In this document: piece after piece, positions 26,693 through 34,757 of the stretch
Position numbering within the stretch: position 1 is the first letter of the stretch
Layout: each line of letters begins with the position of its first letter
Assembly: GCA_030054145.1 (NCBI GenBank)
Contig: JASGCK010000014.1
Location: 1 to 55,088 of the forward strand
DNA from: Cytophagales bacterium
GTDB lineage: Bacteria > Pseudomonadota > Gammaproteobacteria > Burkholderiales > Burkholderiaceae_C
Direction of reading: 5' to 3'
Length of the DNA: 55,088 nt
Program-made: the position numbers and the translations under genes
Notes under the pieces: model-generated
Databases searched by the model: none
Seen by the model: the letters and a program-made list of their open reading frames with translations, nothing else
What the model was told of the DNA's origin: nothing

Positions 26693-26863
26693 GCACGCCC
26701 CATCATCCGTAGAGCAGCATTCCCTTCAACACCAGAATACGCTTATTGGACTTCGTCGCCCGATGTCGGCGATTCCAACTTCGCTTGGAACGTCAATTTC
26801 AGCAATGGCGGCGTGAACGGCAGCAACCGCGTCAACAACTACTATGTTCGGCTTGTGCGTTAG
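26693..26863 (+). pseudogene. DUF1566 (Lcl C-terminal) domain fragment
   Basis: About 57 codons reading AAFPSTPEYAYWTSSPDVG, then FAWNVNFSNGG and NNYYVRLVR, which is the C-terminal end of DUF1566 domains. Full proteins are several hundred residues and normally have a signal peptide and an upstream half of the domain; here only the final third is present and the preceding sequence (a GACGAT run coding DDDDD) is unrelated. The segment is rich in AAC/AAT codons. It is a gene remnant in the accessory region. Confidence 0.6.
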
Positions 26864-27047
26864 TCCGTGCCAGTCAGTGTTTGGGCGGCGTAGCCGCTTT
26901 TGTCCAGTGAGAAATAATAAAACTGCTGTGAGGTCATCAAAAAATGGTCAGTCATTCCATCAGAGACACAAGAGTACATAGACACGAATAAAGCGATGCT
27001 TGACGCTGAAAAGTTAGAATATGAACCTAACGGTAAAGAGCTACAAC

Positions 27048-27269
27048 ATGGACACCCCCAACACACAACAACGCATTTTAGAAGTTGCTGCTAGCCGAGG
27101 CATAACGCCAGAAGTGGCAAATGTATTTGGTCGCATTGGGCAAAGCAAGGCATTTTCGCTTGCTGCTGCGTATCAAGCGTTTGGACACATTGACAGCGGT
27201 TTAGCTATTCAAATTCATGAGCATTCGCGTACAAACCACCAAGGCACTAGAGCGAGCGTTCGCGTCTGA
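27048..27269 (+). CDS. Putative antitoxin partner of the YafO-like toxin
   Basis: 73 residues from ATG 27048 (an in-frame ATG at 27021 adds nine). Not a recognised Phd or YafN sequence; residues 5-60 are helical-looking with ILEVAASRGITPEVANVFGR. Its 3' end overlaps the YafO-like toxin gene by 53 bp in another frame, so the last 18 residues are dictated by the overlap. Position immediately upstream of a toxin suggests antitoxin function; this is inference from context. Confidence 0.55.
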   Translation: MDTPNTQQRILEVAASRGITPEVANVFGRIGQSKAFSLAAAYQAFGHIDSGLAIQIHEHSRTNHQGTRASVRV

Positions 27270-27681
27270 TCCAGCGCTCAGTATTGGACTGTCTCCATTC
27301 TGCGCGGCATTTCAAGCATGGAAAGAGTCCGGTGCAGTTGGCGAATACGACCACTACTTGTTCGGTAAAGATGCCGCGTACATTACGCCCTCTGTCAACG
27401 ACGATCCCTACACATTGCGCCATGTACATATCGTTCCGTTTGCGGATATTGAAGCGCTTAAAAGATGGGACAAAGCATTCGATAGAAAAAGACGCAAAGT
27501 CAGTAACCGTGCGTTGATTTATGTCGAAGATGAACGGCTGGGTTGCTTATTGCTTTTCATCTTGCCCGAGCCTGAGGCTCATGAAGTAGCGAAAATGCAA
27601 ACACCCCAAGACAGAGCTTTAATGCTGGGGCTTGCCAAAGTGGCAGGTGAGTTTTTGGTGAATGGGCGTATCGTTGCTTAG
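27217..27681 (+). CDS. YafO-family toxin
   Basis: 154 residues. YafO toxins are ribosome-dependent mRNA interferases. The recognisable blocks are a FGKDAAY element, TLRHVHIVPF, a central RALIYVEDERLGCLLLFILP strand pair and the C-terminal PEAHEVA...ALMLGLAKVAGEFL. E. coli YafO is 132 residues, so this is slightly longer. The gene starts inside the upstream small gene, which implies coupled translation. It appears intact. Confidence 0.75.
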   Translation: MSIRVQTTKALERAFASDPALSIGLSPFCAAFQAWKESGAVGEYDHYLFGKDAAYITPSVNDDPYTLRHVHIVPFADIEALKRWDKAFDRKRRKVSNRALIYVEDERLGCLLLFILPEPEAHEVAKMQTPQDRALMLGLAKVAGEFLVNGRIVA

Positions 27682-27909
27682 GCAAAAAGCCAAAGCCTTT
27701 TCACAAACTTGTCGCACCTGCCATCTTTCACGTAGCGGCTGCATCGCAACAACTGTATGCCTAGCCACGGCACACAAAGAGCGAAGCAGTAGCGATTTCA
27801 AAGCACGCTTGCAAAACGTGGTGATAGATATTTGCACCAAACTCCACATCCCCGTGCTGCACGATGCTGTGCTCCCGATTGGCGGCGATCTTGTTGCCGA
27901 TCATCTAAT

Positions 27910-28089
27910 GTGAATTACTTAAGCCAGCAGTTTGCCGCAGCCATGGCCATGCCAGAGATTCGCGCCAAGTTAGACGCGATGGATGCCGACATCATGGCGC
28001 TAGACGGCGCAAGTCTTGATGCCAAGATTCAAGACGAGTACAAGCGCTGGGGTGAGCTGATTCGTAAGCGTGGGATTTCGATGAAGTGA
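27910..28089 (+). pseudogene. C-terminal fragment of a Bug (TctC) solute receptor
   Basis: The frame reads an AAAMAMPEIRAKLDAMDAD segment followed by KIQDEYKRWGELIRKRG, which matches the last 55 or so residues of tripartite tricarboxylate transporter receptors (about 325 residues when complete). Nothing of the signal peptide or the two lobes precedes it, so it is a remnant. Bug receptors are extremely numerous in Burkholderiales, supporting the taxonomic call. The 27682-27909 stretch before it holds no gene I can support. Confidence 0.7.
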
Positions 28090-28108
28090 GCGGGTGTAAA
28101 CTGTTCAC

Positions 28109-28384
28109 ATGAGTCTGCCAATTAACCTTGCTAACATTCACTTTACGCAACACGCGCTAGCCCGCATGGTTGAACGCAAAGTGACTAAAGATGAGGTGAT
28201 CGGTGTACTAACGAATCCACGCGAAGTGGTTACTGCAAACGAGGAGCGTTTTGAGGCTAGGGGATTGATACAGCGCGATGAACGAACGATGTTGCTTCGT
28301 GTGATTTACGAACACGGAGAAGTTGTGTCGGTCATCACCGTTGTTGCCACCAGCAAGCTTGCTAAATATGGAGTTACACCATGA
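28109..28384 (+). CDS. DUF4258 domain protein
   Basis: 91 residues. The segment IHFTQHALARMVERKVTKDE followed by NPREVV and a C-terminal VVSVITVVATSK is the DUF4258 pattern, a small single-domain family of unknown biochemical function. The stop overlaps the DUF2283 start as ATGA, so the two are made together. Such small two-gene pairs often behave as toxin-antitoxin units, but that is an inference here. Confidence 0.8.
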   Translation: MSLPINLANIHFTQHALARMVERKVTKDEVIGVLTNPREVVTANEERFEARGLIQRDERTMLLRVIYEHGEVVSVITVVATSKLAKYGVTP

Positions 28385-28581
28385 AAATTGAATATGACCC
28401 CAAAGCTGATGCCATGTACATCCGCCTGTCTGCTGGCACAGTGTTTGATAGCGATGAGGTACGGCCTAATGTATTTTTCGATACCGATGAAAACGGGCGC
28501 GTGCTGGGTATCGAAATGCTGGATGTGAGCAAAATGACAGACAAGCCCAATGAAATGGCGCTTGAGATGTTGACTGCGTGA
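28381..28581 (+). CDS. DUF2283 domain protein
   Basis: 66 residues. MKIEYDPKADAMYIRLS, then a VFFDTDENGRVLGIEML strand pair, is the DUF2283 signature. It is a compact beta-rich protein of unknown function, translationally coupled to DUF4258. Intact. It could be the antidote or stabilising partner in the pair. Confidence 0.85.
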   Translation: MKIEYDPKADAMYIRLSAGTVFDSDEVRPNVFFDTDENGRVLGIEMLDVSKMTDKPNEMALEMLTA

Positions 28582-28603
28582 CGTTAATTTAAACCGCAAT
28601 CCT

Positions 28604-29197
28604 ATGCTAGGTTCACAGGACAAAGCCAAAGCTGGGGTAGCGCTAGAGGCCGCGACCCACATCGCAGCAGAAGCCCCTGCCGATCCGCGCGACTTTATCC
28701 GCGACCCGTATGTGCTGGAGTTTTTGGGCGCGTCGGCCAGCCCAGCGCTTCATGAAAAAGACTTGGAGCAGGGCTTGCTCAGTCAATTGCAGCAGTTCCT
28801 GATGGAGCTAGGCAAAGGTTTCGCTTTTGTGTCGAGGCAAAAGCATCTGCGCGTAGAGAATGAGGACTGCTTCATCGACCTCGTGTTCTACAACTACCTG
28901 CTCAAGTGCTTCGTGCTGATCGACCTCAAAGTCGGAAAACTCGCGCACCTGGGCGGTGGGCAAATGGACATGTACGTCCGCGTGTACGACCAGCAATACC
29001 GAGGCGAAGGCGATGGGCCAACGCTAGGCTTAATCCTGTGTTCAGAGTGCAACGCTGCAGTTGCCAAATACTCGCTCTTGGCCGATAAGCAACAACTGTG
29101 CGCCAGCAAATACCAAGCGCTGATTCCAACCGAGGCAGAGCTTCAGGCGGAATTGGAGCGGGATCGGGCGATGTTAGAGTCAAGTGTGCGCGAATAG
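28604..29197 (+). pseudogene. 5'-truncated DUF1016 (YhcG) PD-(D/E)XK nuclease
   Basis: 197 residues matching only the C-terminal nuclease domain of DUF1016/YhcG proteins (about 350 residues). After a linker (DFIRDPYVLEFLG at 30-42) come CFIDLVFYNYLLKCFVLIDLK, whose Asp92 and Asp107-x-Lys109 fit the PD-(D/E)XK core, then HLGGGQMDMYV. The N-terminal DUF1016 helical domain is absent; the frame opens in what should be its end. The catalytic half may still be expressed from ATG 28604, but the gene is best read as truncated. Confidence 0.7.
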
Positions 29198-29221
29198 TAC
29201 CTAGATATTTTCAAAATCCGT

Positions 29222-30346
29222 ATGTTCACAGACATCAGATTACTTGGCGGAAAAAGTCTTTACTACCCGTATTTGGATAACAAACGCGGGGGCGTGTCTG
29301 CTTTAAGAAATGAAATTCATTGGCTTGAACTTTATTCACTTTTCGTGGATCGAATAATCCTTACGCCATCAAGTTTGTTTGATAGCAAATACGGACTGCA
29401 AAATTTTGCTGATTTATGTACTATGCCGCGACTTAGAAAAATGACAGAGCGTGGACAACTTGTCACTTCAAATACTAAAACTGGAGTGCGCGATAGTAGA
29501 GATCTTTTTGAGGCGTATTCTCACCTCGTGGCAAATAACCAACCTAGCACATCCGCAGCTTTAAGTGTGTTCGGTCGTAGTGAAAATTTTCAACGCACCA
29601 CCTATTCAGCATATCTGTCATCGCAGTCGCTTTTGCAAAATTGTTCGCTTGACGCACAGATCGCATTGCGCAAAACTTTAGAGAAAAAACCTACGCACGA
29701 GCAATTGCTAGCTTCTGTGAATTCCCTAGCAATTTCGTCAATAGAAAAGCGCATGATTACGACTACCGCAACAACTTCATACTTCTATGCTGGGAAGCTT
29801 GGTAATGCAGCAATTACACCGCCATCTCTCAGCGAGAGTCCGCATGAGCATTTTGATTTTCTTTATAGTAAAGCAGTCTTACGCCATTTCGGTAATGAAA
29901 TTGGTCAAGTTCTCAAAACGTCATTTCACTTGATACCTGATAAAAATTTAGACTTACTACGTCAGAGGCTTTTGATATTTAGAGAGCAGTACTACCGTTT
30001 ATCCATACAACATGGGCATCTATTCGGGAATGTCATTCAATCGCAACTGAGTGCTGGAAATCAATGGCGACTTCGTGCGCCAATTGTTGCGACACAAGCT
30101 GCAGTTGCAACGTGCATAGGTTTTGCTTTGGCACCAGTACTTGGGTTAGCGGCAACAGGCGCCCTTATGGTTACTGGGAAATTTGCTTGGGAGGCTTATG
30201 CAAAATCTACACGATTGAATGACAGGCTGGCTGATGCAGTTCGGGATCGGTTCGTAAAGCTCGGCGCACTAAAGCCACACGAAAAAGATCTTAACGAGGC
30301 TTTAGACGTTTTTAGAAAAAATTTACGCAGTTTGGCAAGTCCATAG
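29222..30346 (+). CDS. Unknown 374-residue protein
   Basis: Not recognised. It starts MFTDIRLLGGKSLYYPYLDN and continues with an aromatic-rich IHWLELYSLFVDRIILTPSS block. One hydrophobic stretch near residues 285-320 is rich in alanine and glycine (ATCIGFALAPVLGLAATG) and could cross or associate with a membrane. The C-terminus is charged and helical. It is AT-rich compared with the core genes, has a full open frame with no obvious damage, and lies between the truncated nuclease and the NYN cassette. Its function is unknown; an accessory or defence role would be guesswork. Confidence 0.65.
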   Translation: MFTDIRLLGGKSLYYPYLDNKRGGVSALRNEIHWLELYSLFVDRIILTPSSLFDSKYGLQNFADLCTMPRLRKMTERGQLVTSNTKTGVRDSRDLFEAYSHLVANNQPSTSAALSVFGRSENFQRTTYSAYLSSQSLLQNCSLDAQIALRKTLEKKPTHEQLLASVNSLAISSIEKRMITTTATTSYFYAGKLGNAAITPPSLSESPHEHFDFLYSKAVLRHFGNEIGQVLKTSFHLIPDKNLDLLRQRLLIFREQYYRLSIQHGHLFGNVIQSQLSAGNQWRLRAPIVATQAAVATCIGFALAPVLGLAATGALMVTGKFAWEAYAKSTRLNDRLADAVRDRFVKLGALKPHEKDLNEALDVFRKNLRSLASP

Positions 30347-30366
30347 CACATTCACAAATGCCACCT

Positions 30367-30416
30367 ACATACTCCGCCGATACTGCCCACCCACCTCAAA
30401 CAGCGCATTCGTAATC
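30367..30416. repeat. Duplicate of the icmF 3' end (left copy of 50-bp direct repeat)
   Basis: Matches 31226-31275 at 49 of 50 positions, beginning ACATACTCCGCCGATACTGC. On the minus strand it still encodes the last codons of IcmF ([11 protein letters not shown]) followed by TAG instead of TGA. It stands 9 bp after the stop of the NYN gene, so the two copies bracket that gene exactly. Confidence 0.92.
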
Positions 30417-30425
30417 CGACCTATC

Positions 30426-31076
30426 TCACCATTTTTCAGGCTTACGAATCGCCGTATACGGAATCTTGTCTGGCATTTGCGACGCAGCTAAATGTGCGGG
30501 ATTGAGCAGCTTGCCCCAGTGGCACTCCTTCATCAAATCTTTGGCAACCGTGTTCTGCATTGATGGCGCAACCAAACCCAGTCTGAGATGAGGATGCTCG
30601 CGCCGAACCATAGCCAGCGCGGGTTGCAGATCTGAATCGTTGCTGCACAGAACGGCCTGCTCATAGTCGTTTTTCCATGCGCTATTGAGTAAATCGGTTG
30701 CCAAATTGACGTCTGTCTTTTTTTCATCAAACGAGTAAACCTGTACCGATTTAAGCTCGGGAGCTTGCGCAATGGGCGCGACTAGGCGCTGATAGGATTT
30801 CCCTGCAATCATTTGCCCTTCGATGATTTGAAGTCTTGTTGGATGCAGCTTGCGCAGCGCTTGAAGATAGGTGCGCTGCCTTGTGGCGGATGCGGGATCA
30901 TCACTCATCTTGCCCAGAATGGGTGCTGTGTAGTAACGAACCTCAATCACATTGGCAACGCCTGCCAGCACGTGGTCGGTAAACAAGCTCACCAAGTCGA
31001 GCCACTTGTAGGGGCTGCGCCGCAGCAAGCCGTAGTACAAATTGAAACCGTCAATGTAGACAATGGTTTTGGGCAT
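30426..31076 (-). CDS. NYN-domain (DUF88/LabA-like) putative ribonuclease
   Basis: 216 residues from ATG 31076. NYN proteins have a PIN-like fold and many are RNases. The acidic site is visible: Asp9 and Asn12 in YIDGFNLYYG, Asp122 in KKTDVNLATDLL, and Asp147/Asp149 in SNDSDLQPAL. Ten extra upstream codons are less conserved. The gene lies downstream of icmF on the same strand, with 147 bp between them, and is bracketed by a 50-bp direct repeat of the icmF 3' end. This suggests it arrived as a small cassette. Target unknown. Confidence 0.87.
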   Translation of the reverse strand: MPKTIVYIDGFNLYYGLLRRSPYKWLDLVSLFTDHVLAGVANVIEVRYYTAPILGKMSDDPASATRQRTYLQALRKLHPTRLQIIEGQMIAGKSYQRLVAPIAQAPELKSVQVYSFDEKKTDVNLATDLLNSAWKNDYEQAVLCSNDSDLQPALAMVRREHPHLRLGLVAPSMQNTVAKDLMKECHWGKLLNPAHLAASQMPDKIPYTAIRKPEKW

Positions 31077-31097
31077 ATTGATTGCTATAAATGACAA

Positions 31098-31123
31098 GGC
31101 CACCAAGGTTGCCCAAGGTGGCC
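31098..31123 (-). terminator. Hairpin between icmF and the NYN gene
   Basis: GGCCACC (31098-31104) and GGTGGCC (31117-31123) form a perfect 7-bp stem with a 12-base loop. On the minus strand it follows icmF and is trailed by TTGTCATTT rather than a strong U-run. It could be a weak terminator or a structure in the NYN leader. Confidence 0.25.
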
Positions 31124-31223
31124 AGTCATCCCATAAGGGACCCTAGAGCACACAGACGCGAACAAGTCGGCAGGCGGTCAAGGGGGGAGTTAAGTTTGAA
31201 TTATATCGCTCTACACATTCCGG

Positions 31224-34200
31224 TCACATACTCCGCCGATACTGCCCCCCCACCTCAAACAGCGCATTCGTAATCTGCCCCAGCGAGCAAACCCGCACCG
31301 CATCCATCAGCACCTCGAACACGTTGCCGTTATCAATCACCGCTTGCTGCAGGCGTTTGAGCATTGCGGGGGATTCGGTTTTGTGGGCTTCGTGGAATGC
31401 GCCTAGGCGTTTGAGTTGGCTTTGCTTTTCCTCTTCTGTGCTCCTTGCCAGTTCAATCTTTTGCGGTGGCTCGTTGTCGCTTGGTTTCCTAAACGTGTTC
31501 ACGCCAATGATGGGGTATTCGCCCGTGTGCTTGAGCATTTCGTAGTGCATCGATTCGTCTTGGATGCGGCCGCGCTGGTAGCCTGTTTCCATTGCACCTA
31601 GCACGCCGCCGCGCTCGCTGATGCGTTCAAACTCGGTGAGTACGGCTTCTTCTACTAGTTCGGTTAGCTCTTCGATGATGAAGCTGCCTTGATTGGGGTT
31701 TTCGTTTTTTGCCAAGCCCCATTCGCGGTTGATGATGAGCTGAATGGCCATCGCGCGGCGTACGGAGTCTTCGGTTGGCGTGGTGATGGCTTCGTCGAAG
31801 GCGTTGGTGTGCAGGCTGTTGCAGTTGTCGTAAATGGCGATCAGCGCTTGCAGTGTGGTGCGGATGTCGTTGAACTGAATCTCTTGCGCGTGCAGGCTGC
31901 GTCCACTGGTTTGCACATGGTATTTGAGTTTTTGGCTGCGCTCGTTTGCGCCATATTTATCACGCATTGTGGTTGCCCAGATGCGCCGTGCCACGCGGCC
32001 TAGCACGGTGTACTCAGGATCCATGCCGTTGCTAAAAAAGAAGCTGAGGTTGGGCGCGAAGTCGTCGATGTGCATCCCGCGTGCAAGGTAGGTTTCCACA
32101 AACGTAAAGCCGTTCGAGAGCGTGAGCGCGAGTTGACTAAGCGGGTTTGCTCCCGCCTCTGCAATGTGATAGCCGCTGATGGACACGCTGTAAAAATTGC
32201 GCACATTGTGGTCAACAAAATACTGCGCCACATCGCCCATGACTTTGAGCGAAAACTCAGTTGAGAAGATGCAGGTGTTTTGTCCTTGGTCTTCTTTTAA
32301 GATGTCGGCTTGCACCGTGCCGCGCACGTTTTCCATCACCCACTCACGGATTTTTTGGGTTTCGGTATCGGTTGGGTCGCGTCCGTTGTCCAGTTTGAAC
32401 TTATCTAAATTTTGGTCGATAGCGGTGTTCATAAACATCGCCAGAATAGACGGCGCAGGGCCGTTAATGGTCATGGACACGCTGGTCGCAGGGTGCGTGA
32501 GATCGAAGCCGCTGTAGAGCACTTTCATGTCGTCCAGCGTTGCAATTGATACGCCCGAGTTGCCGACTTTGCCGTAAATATCAGGTCGCAAATCGGGGTC
32601 GTTGCCGTAGAGTGTGACGCTGTCAAACGCCGTGGATAGGCGCTTGGCGGGCATTCCCTCGCTCACCACTTTGAAGCGGCGGTTGGTTCTGAAGGCATCG
32701 CCTTCGCCTGCAAACATACGGGTTGGGTCTTCGTTTTCGCGCTTAAACGCGAACGTGCCTGCGGTGTAGGGGAAGCTGCCAGGTACGTTATCTAACATCA
32801 GCCACTCTAGGATGTCGCCTGCGTCTTGGAACTTGGGGAGCGCAACTTTGCGGATGGTTGTGCCGCTCAAGGATTTTGTGGTGAGTGTTGTGCGAATTTC
32901 CTTATCGCGAATTTTGACAATGTACTCATCGCCTGCGTAAGCCGCTTGCATGGCAGGCCACTGCGCCAGTAATTTTTTGGCGCGTGGGTCTTGTAACTGC
33001 TCGCGCGATGCCGCTAAGTCCTGCACCGCTTCCATAGCACGCGAGCGCTCGGGCTTGTCTTTTTTGAGCATTTGCGCAGACGCTTGCAATTGCTGAATCT
33101 CGCGTGCCAACGTTGCTTCGGCGCGTGCTTTGGCTTTGTAGCTGCGCACAGTATCGGCAATTTCTGCAAGATAACGGGTGCGGCTAGGCGGGACAATCGG
33201 GGTTTGATTGGTTGAGTGACGCGTCGCTACGAGTGGCAGCGCGCCATCCGATAACTTGAGTCCAAGCGAGACTAGGCGCGGCTTGAGCGCTTGATACAGC
33301 GCTGTCACGCCATCGTCGTTAAAGCGTGCCGCCATCGTGCCAAAGACGGGCATTTTTTCAACAGGCGTTGTCCACATCTCTTTGTTGCGCTGGACTTGTT
33401 TGGCGACATCGCGCAGTGCATCGGCTGCGCCTTTGCGGTCAAATTTATTAATAGCGACGAACTCGGCAAAGTCCAGCATATCAATTTTTTCCAATTGCGA
33501 TGCCGCGCCAAACTCTGGCGTCATCACATACAGTGGTACATCGACCAGCGGCACAATCGCCGCGTCGCCCTGACCAATGCCCGATGTCTCCACAATGATG
33601 AGGTCAAAGTCCGCGCATTTAACCGCGGCAAGTACGTCTGGCAAAGCAGCGGAAATTTCGCTGCCAAAGTCGCGCGTAGCCAGGCTGCGCATGAAGACGC
33701 GTTGGTTGTTGTCCGTTCGCACTGAGCTTGCCAAAGCCTTGGCAGATCCTTTGACAGACTCAGGGCGAACGGAGGTATTCCACGGCGCAATCGCGTTCAT
33801 CCGAATACGATCACCCAGCAATGCCCCGCCCGACTTGCGGCGCGAGGGGTCAATCGAAATCACGGCGATGTTGAGCGCATCGTTTTGGTCAAGACGAATG
33901 CGGCGGATCAGCTCGTCGGTGAGCGAGGATTTACCTGCTCCGCCCGTGCCCGTGATGCCGATGACGGGGGTTTTTTTGACTGCTGCCGCTGCGCGAACGT
34001 TATCTAACAATTTGGCATCAACGTTTTTGTTTTCAATCACGGTGATGAGCTGCGCCAATGCCCGCCAAGCCTGCTCTTGATCCGTGGTTACTTGGCTGGT
34101 CGACGTGTGGCTTGGAGTTTCGATGGGCGCAACTCGAACGGTGAGTGCCTCTAAAGTTGTTGGCGCGTAGCTTGACAAATCAAAATCCGCCGTTTGAATG

Positions 34201-34640
34201 ACCTCGCCAATCATGCCGGGCAAGCCGAGGCGTTGGCCGTCTTCGGGGCTAAAAATGCGCACGCCCACGCTGGCTAAATCTGCAATTTCATCAGGAACAA
34301 TGACACCGCCGCCGCCGCCTGTGACTTTGATGTGTGCGCCGCCACGCTGCTTTAAAAGCTCGACCATGTACTTGAAGTACTCGACGTGCCCGCCTTGGTA
34401 CGAGCTAATCGCGATGCCCTGTACATCTTCTTGCAATGCCGCCGTCACCACATCATCGACCGAGCGGTTGTGCCCAAGATGAATGACCTCCGCGCCCATG
34501 CTTTGCAAAATACGCCGCATGATGTTGATAGCCGCATCGTGCCCGTCAAACAGACTAGCGGCCGTAATGAATCGGACTTTGTTTTTGGGTTTGTAACTAG
34601 CGAGTGGGTGGGGTGTTGGAGCGGGGGCTTGAGTAGTCAT
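31224..34640 (-). CDS. icmF: Fused isobutyryl-CoA mutase (B12-dependent, with G-protein domain)
   Basis: 1138 residues from ATG 34640. IcmF interconverts isobutyryl-CoA and n-butyryl-CoA with adenosylcobalamin. The order is: B12-binding domain (about 20-155, [15 protein letters not shown] with base-off ligand His34), MeaB-like GTPase chaperone (about 225-450, GTGGAGKSS at 231-239, [20 protein letters not shown]), then the substrate-binding mutase domain (about 580-1138). Residues about 285-312 form an insertion relative to my recollection of the family, and 291-309 of it are encoded by a palindromic repeat. The last 16 codons are duplicated 0.86 kb downstream. Confidence 0.95.
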   Translation of the reverse strand: MTTQAPAPTPHPLASYKPKNKVRFITAASLFDGHDAAINIMRRILQSMGAEVIHLGHNRSVDDVVTAALQEDVQGIAISSYQGGHVEYFKYMVELLKQRGGAHIKVTGGGGGVIVPDEIADLASVGVRIFSPEDGQRLGLPGMIGEVIQTADFDLSSYAPTTLEALTVRVAPIETPSHTSTSQVTTDQEQAWRALAQLITVIENKNVDAKLLDNVRAAAAVKKTPVIGITGTGGAGKSSLTDELIRRIRLDQNDALNIAVISIDPSRRKSGGALLGDRIRMNAIAPWNTSVRPESVKGSAKALASSVRTDNNQRVFMRSLATRDFGSEISAALPDVLAAVKCADFDLIIVETSGIGQGDAAIVPLVDVPLYVMTPEFGAASQLEKIDMLDFAEFVAINKFDRKGAADALRDVAKQVQRNKEMWTTPVEKMPVFGTMAARFNDDGVTALYQALKPRLVSLGLKLSDGALPLVATRHSTNQTPIVPPSRTRYLAEIADTVRSYKAKARAEATLAREIQQLQASAQMLKKDKPERSRAMEAVQDLAASREQLQDPRAKKLLAQWPAMQAAYAGDEYIVKIRDKEIRTTLTTKSLSGTTIRKVALPKFQDAGDILEWLMLDNVPGSFPYTAGTFAFKRENEDPTRMFAGEGDAFRTNRRFKVVSEGMPAKRLSTAFDSVTLYGNDPDLRPDIYGKVGNSGVSIATLDDMKVLYSGFDLTHPATSVSMTINGPAPSILAMFMNTAIDQNLDKFKLDNGRDPTDTETQKIREWVMENVRGTVQADILKEDQGQNTCIFSTEFSLKVMGDVAQYFVDHNVRNFYSVSISGYHIAEAGANPLSQLALTLSNGFTFVETYLARGMHIDDFAPNLSFFFSNGMDPEYTVLGRVARRIWATTMRDKYGANERSQKLKYHVQTSGRSLHAQEIQFNDIRTTLQALIAIYDNCNSLHTNAFDEAITTPTEDSVRRAMAIQLIINREWGLAKNENPNQGSFIIEELTELVEEAVLTEFERISERGGVLGAMETGYQRGRIQDESMHYEMLKHTGEYPIIGVNTFRKPSDNEPPQKIELARSTEEEKQSQLKRLGAFHEAHKTESPAMLKRLQQAVIDNGNVFEVLMDAVRVCSLGQITNALFEVGGQYRRSM
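31226..31275. repeat. Right copy of the 50-bp direct repeat (icmF 3' end)
   Basis: This copy is inside icmF and codes its natural C-terminus ending GGQYRRSM. It is identical to 30367-30416 except for one base. The 859-bp offset contains only the NYN gene and its leader. Integration of elements at gene 3' ends leaves this type of duplication. Confidence 0.92.
33715..33770. repeat. Palindromic REP-like element in frame inside icmF
   Basis: Left arm GTTCGCACTGAGCTTGCCAA (33715-33734) and the reverse complement of the right arm, GTTCGCCCTGAGTCTGTCAA (33770-33751), agree at 16 of 20 positions. The centre is about 16 bases. It is related to the repeat in era (13500-13562). In icmF it is translated as [19 protein letters not shown] (residues 291-309). 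Confidence 0.85.
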
Positions 34641-34757
34641 GAAATTTATTTTAGAGACATAAACCTGCACTTGCTTACAGCGTAGTCGGTATATTTAACC
34701 CGCGAGCTACGGTTTAGCTTTGTCATTCACATCAAACGTCCACAATGGCTTCTAGGG

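Noticed and set aside
27619-27913. Short frames on both strands between the YafO-like gene and the Bug fragment
   Set aside because: Cys/Arg-rich translations without recognisable domains or ribosome-binding sites; no gene can be supported here.
34641-34757. Cobalamin riboswitch upstream of icmF
   Set aside because: No B12-box (GCCACTG-type) sequence or suitable hairpins are visible in the short leader.
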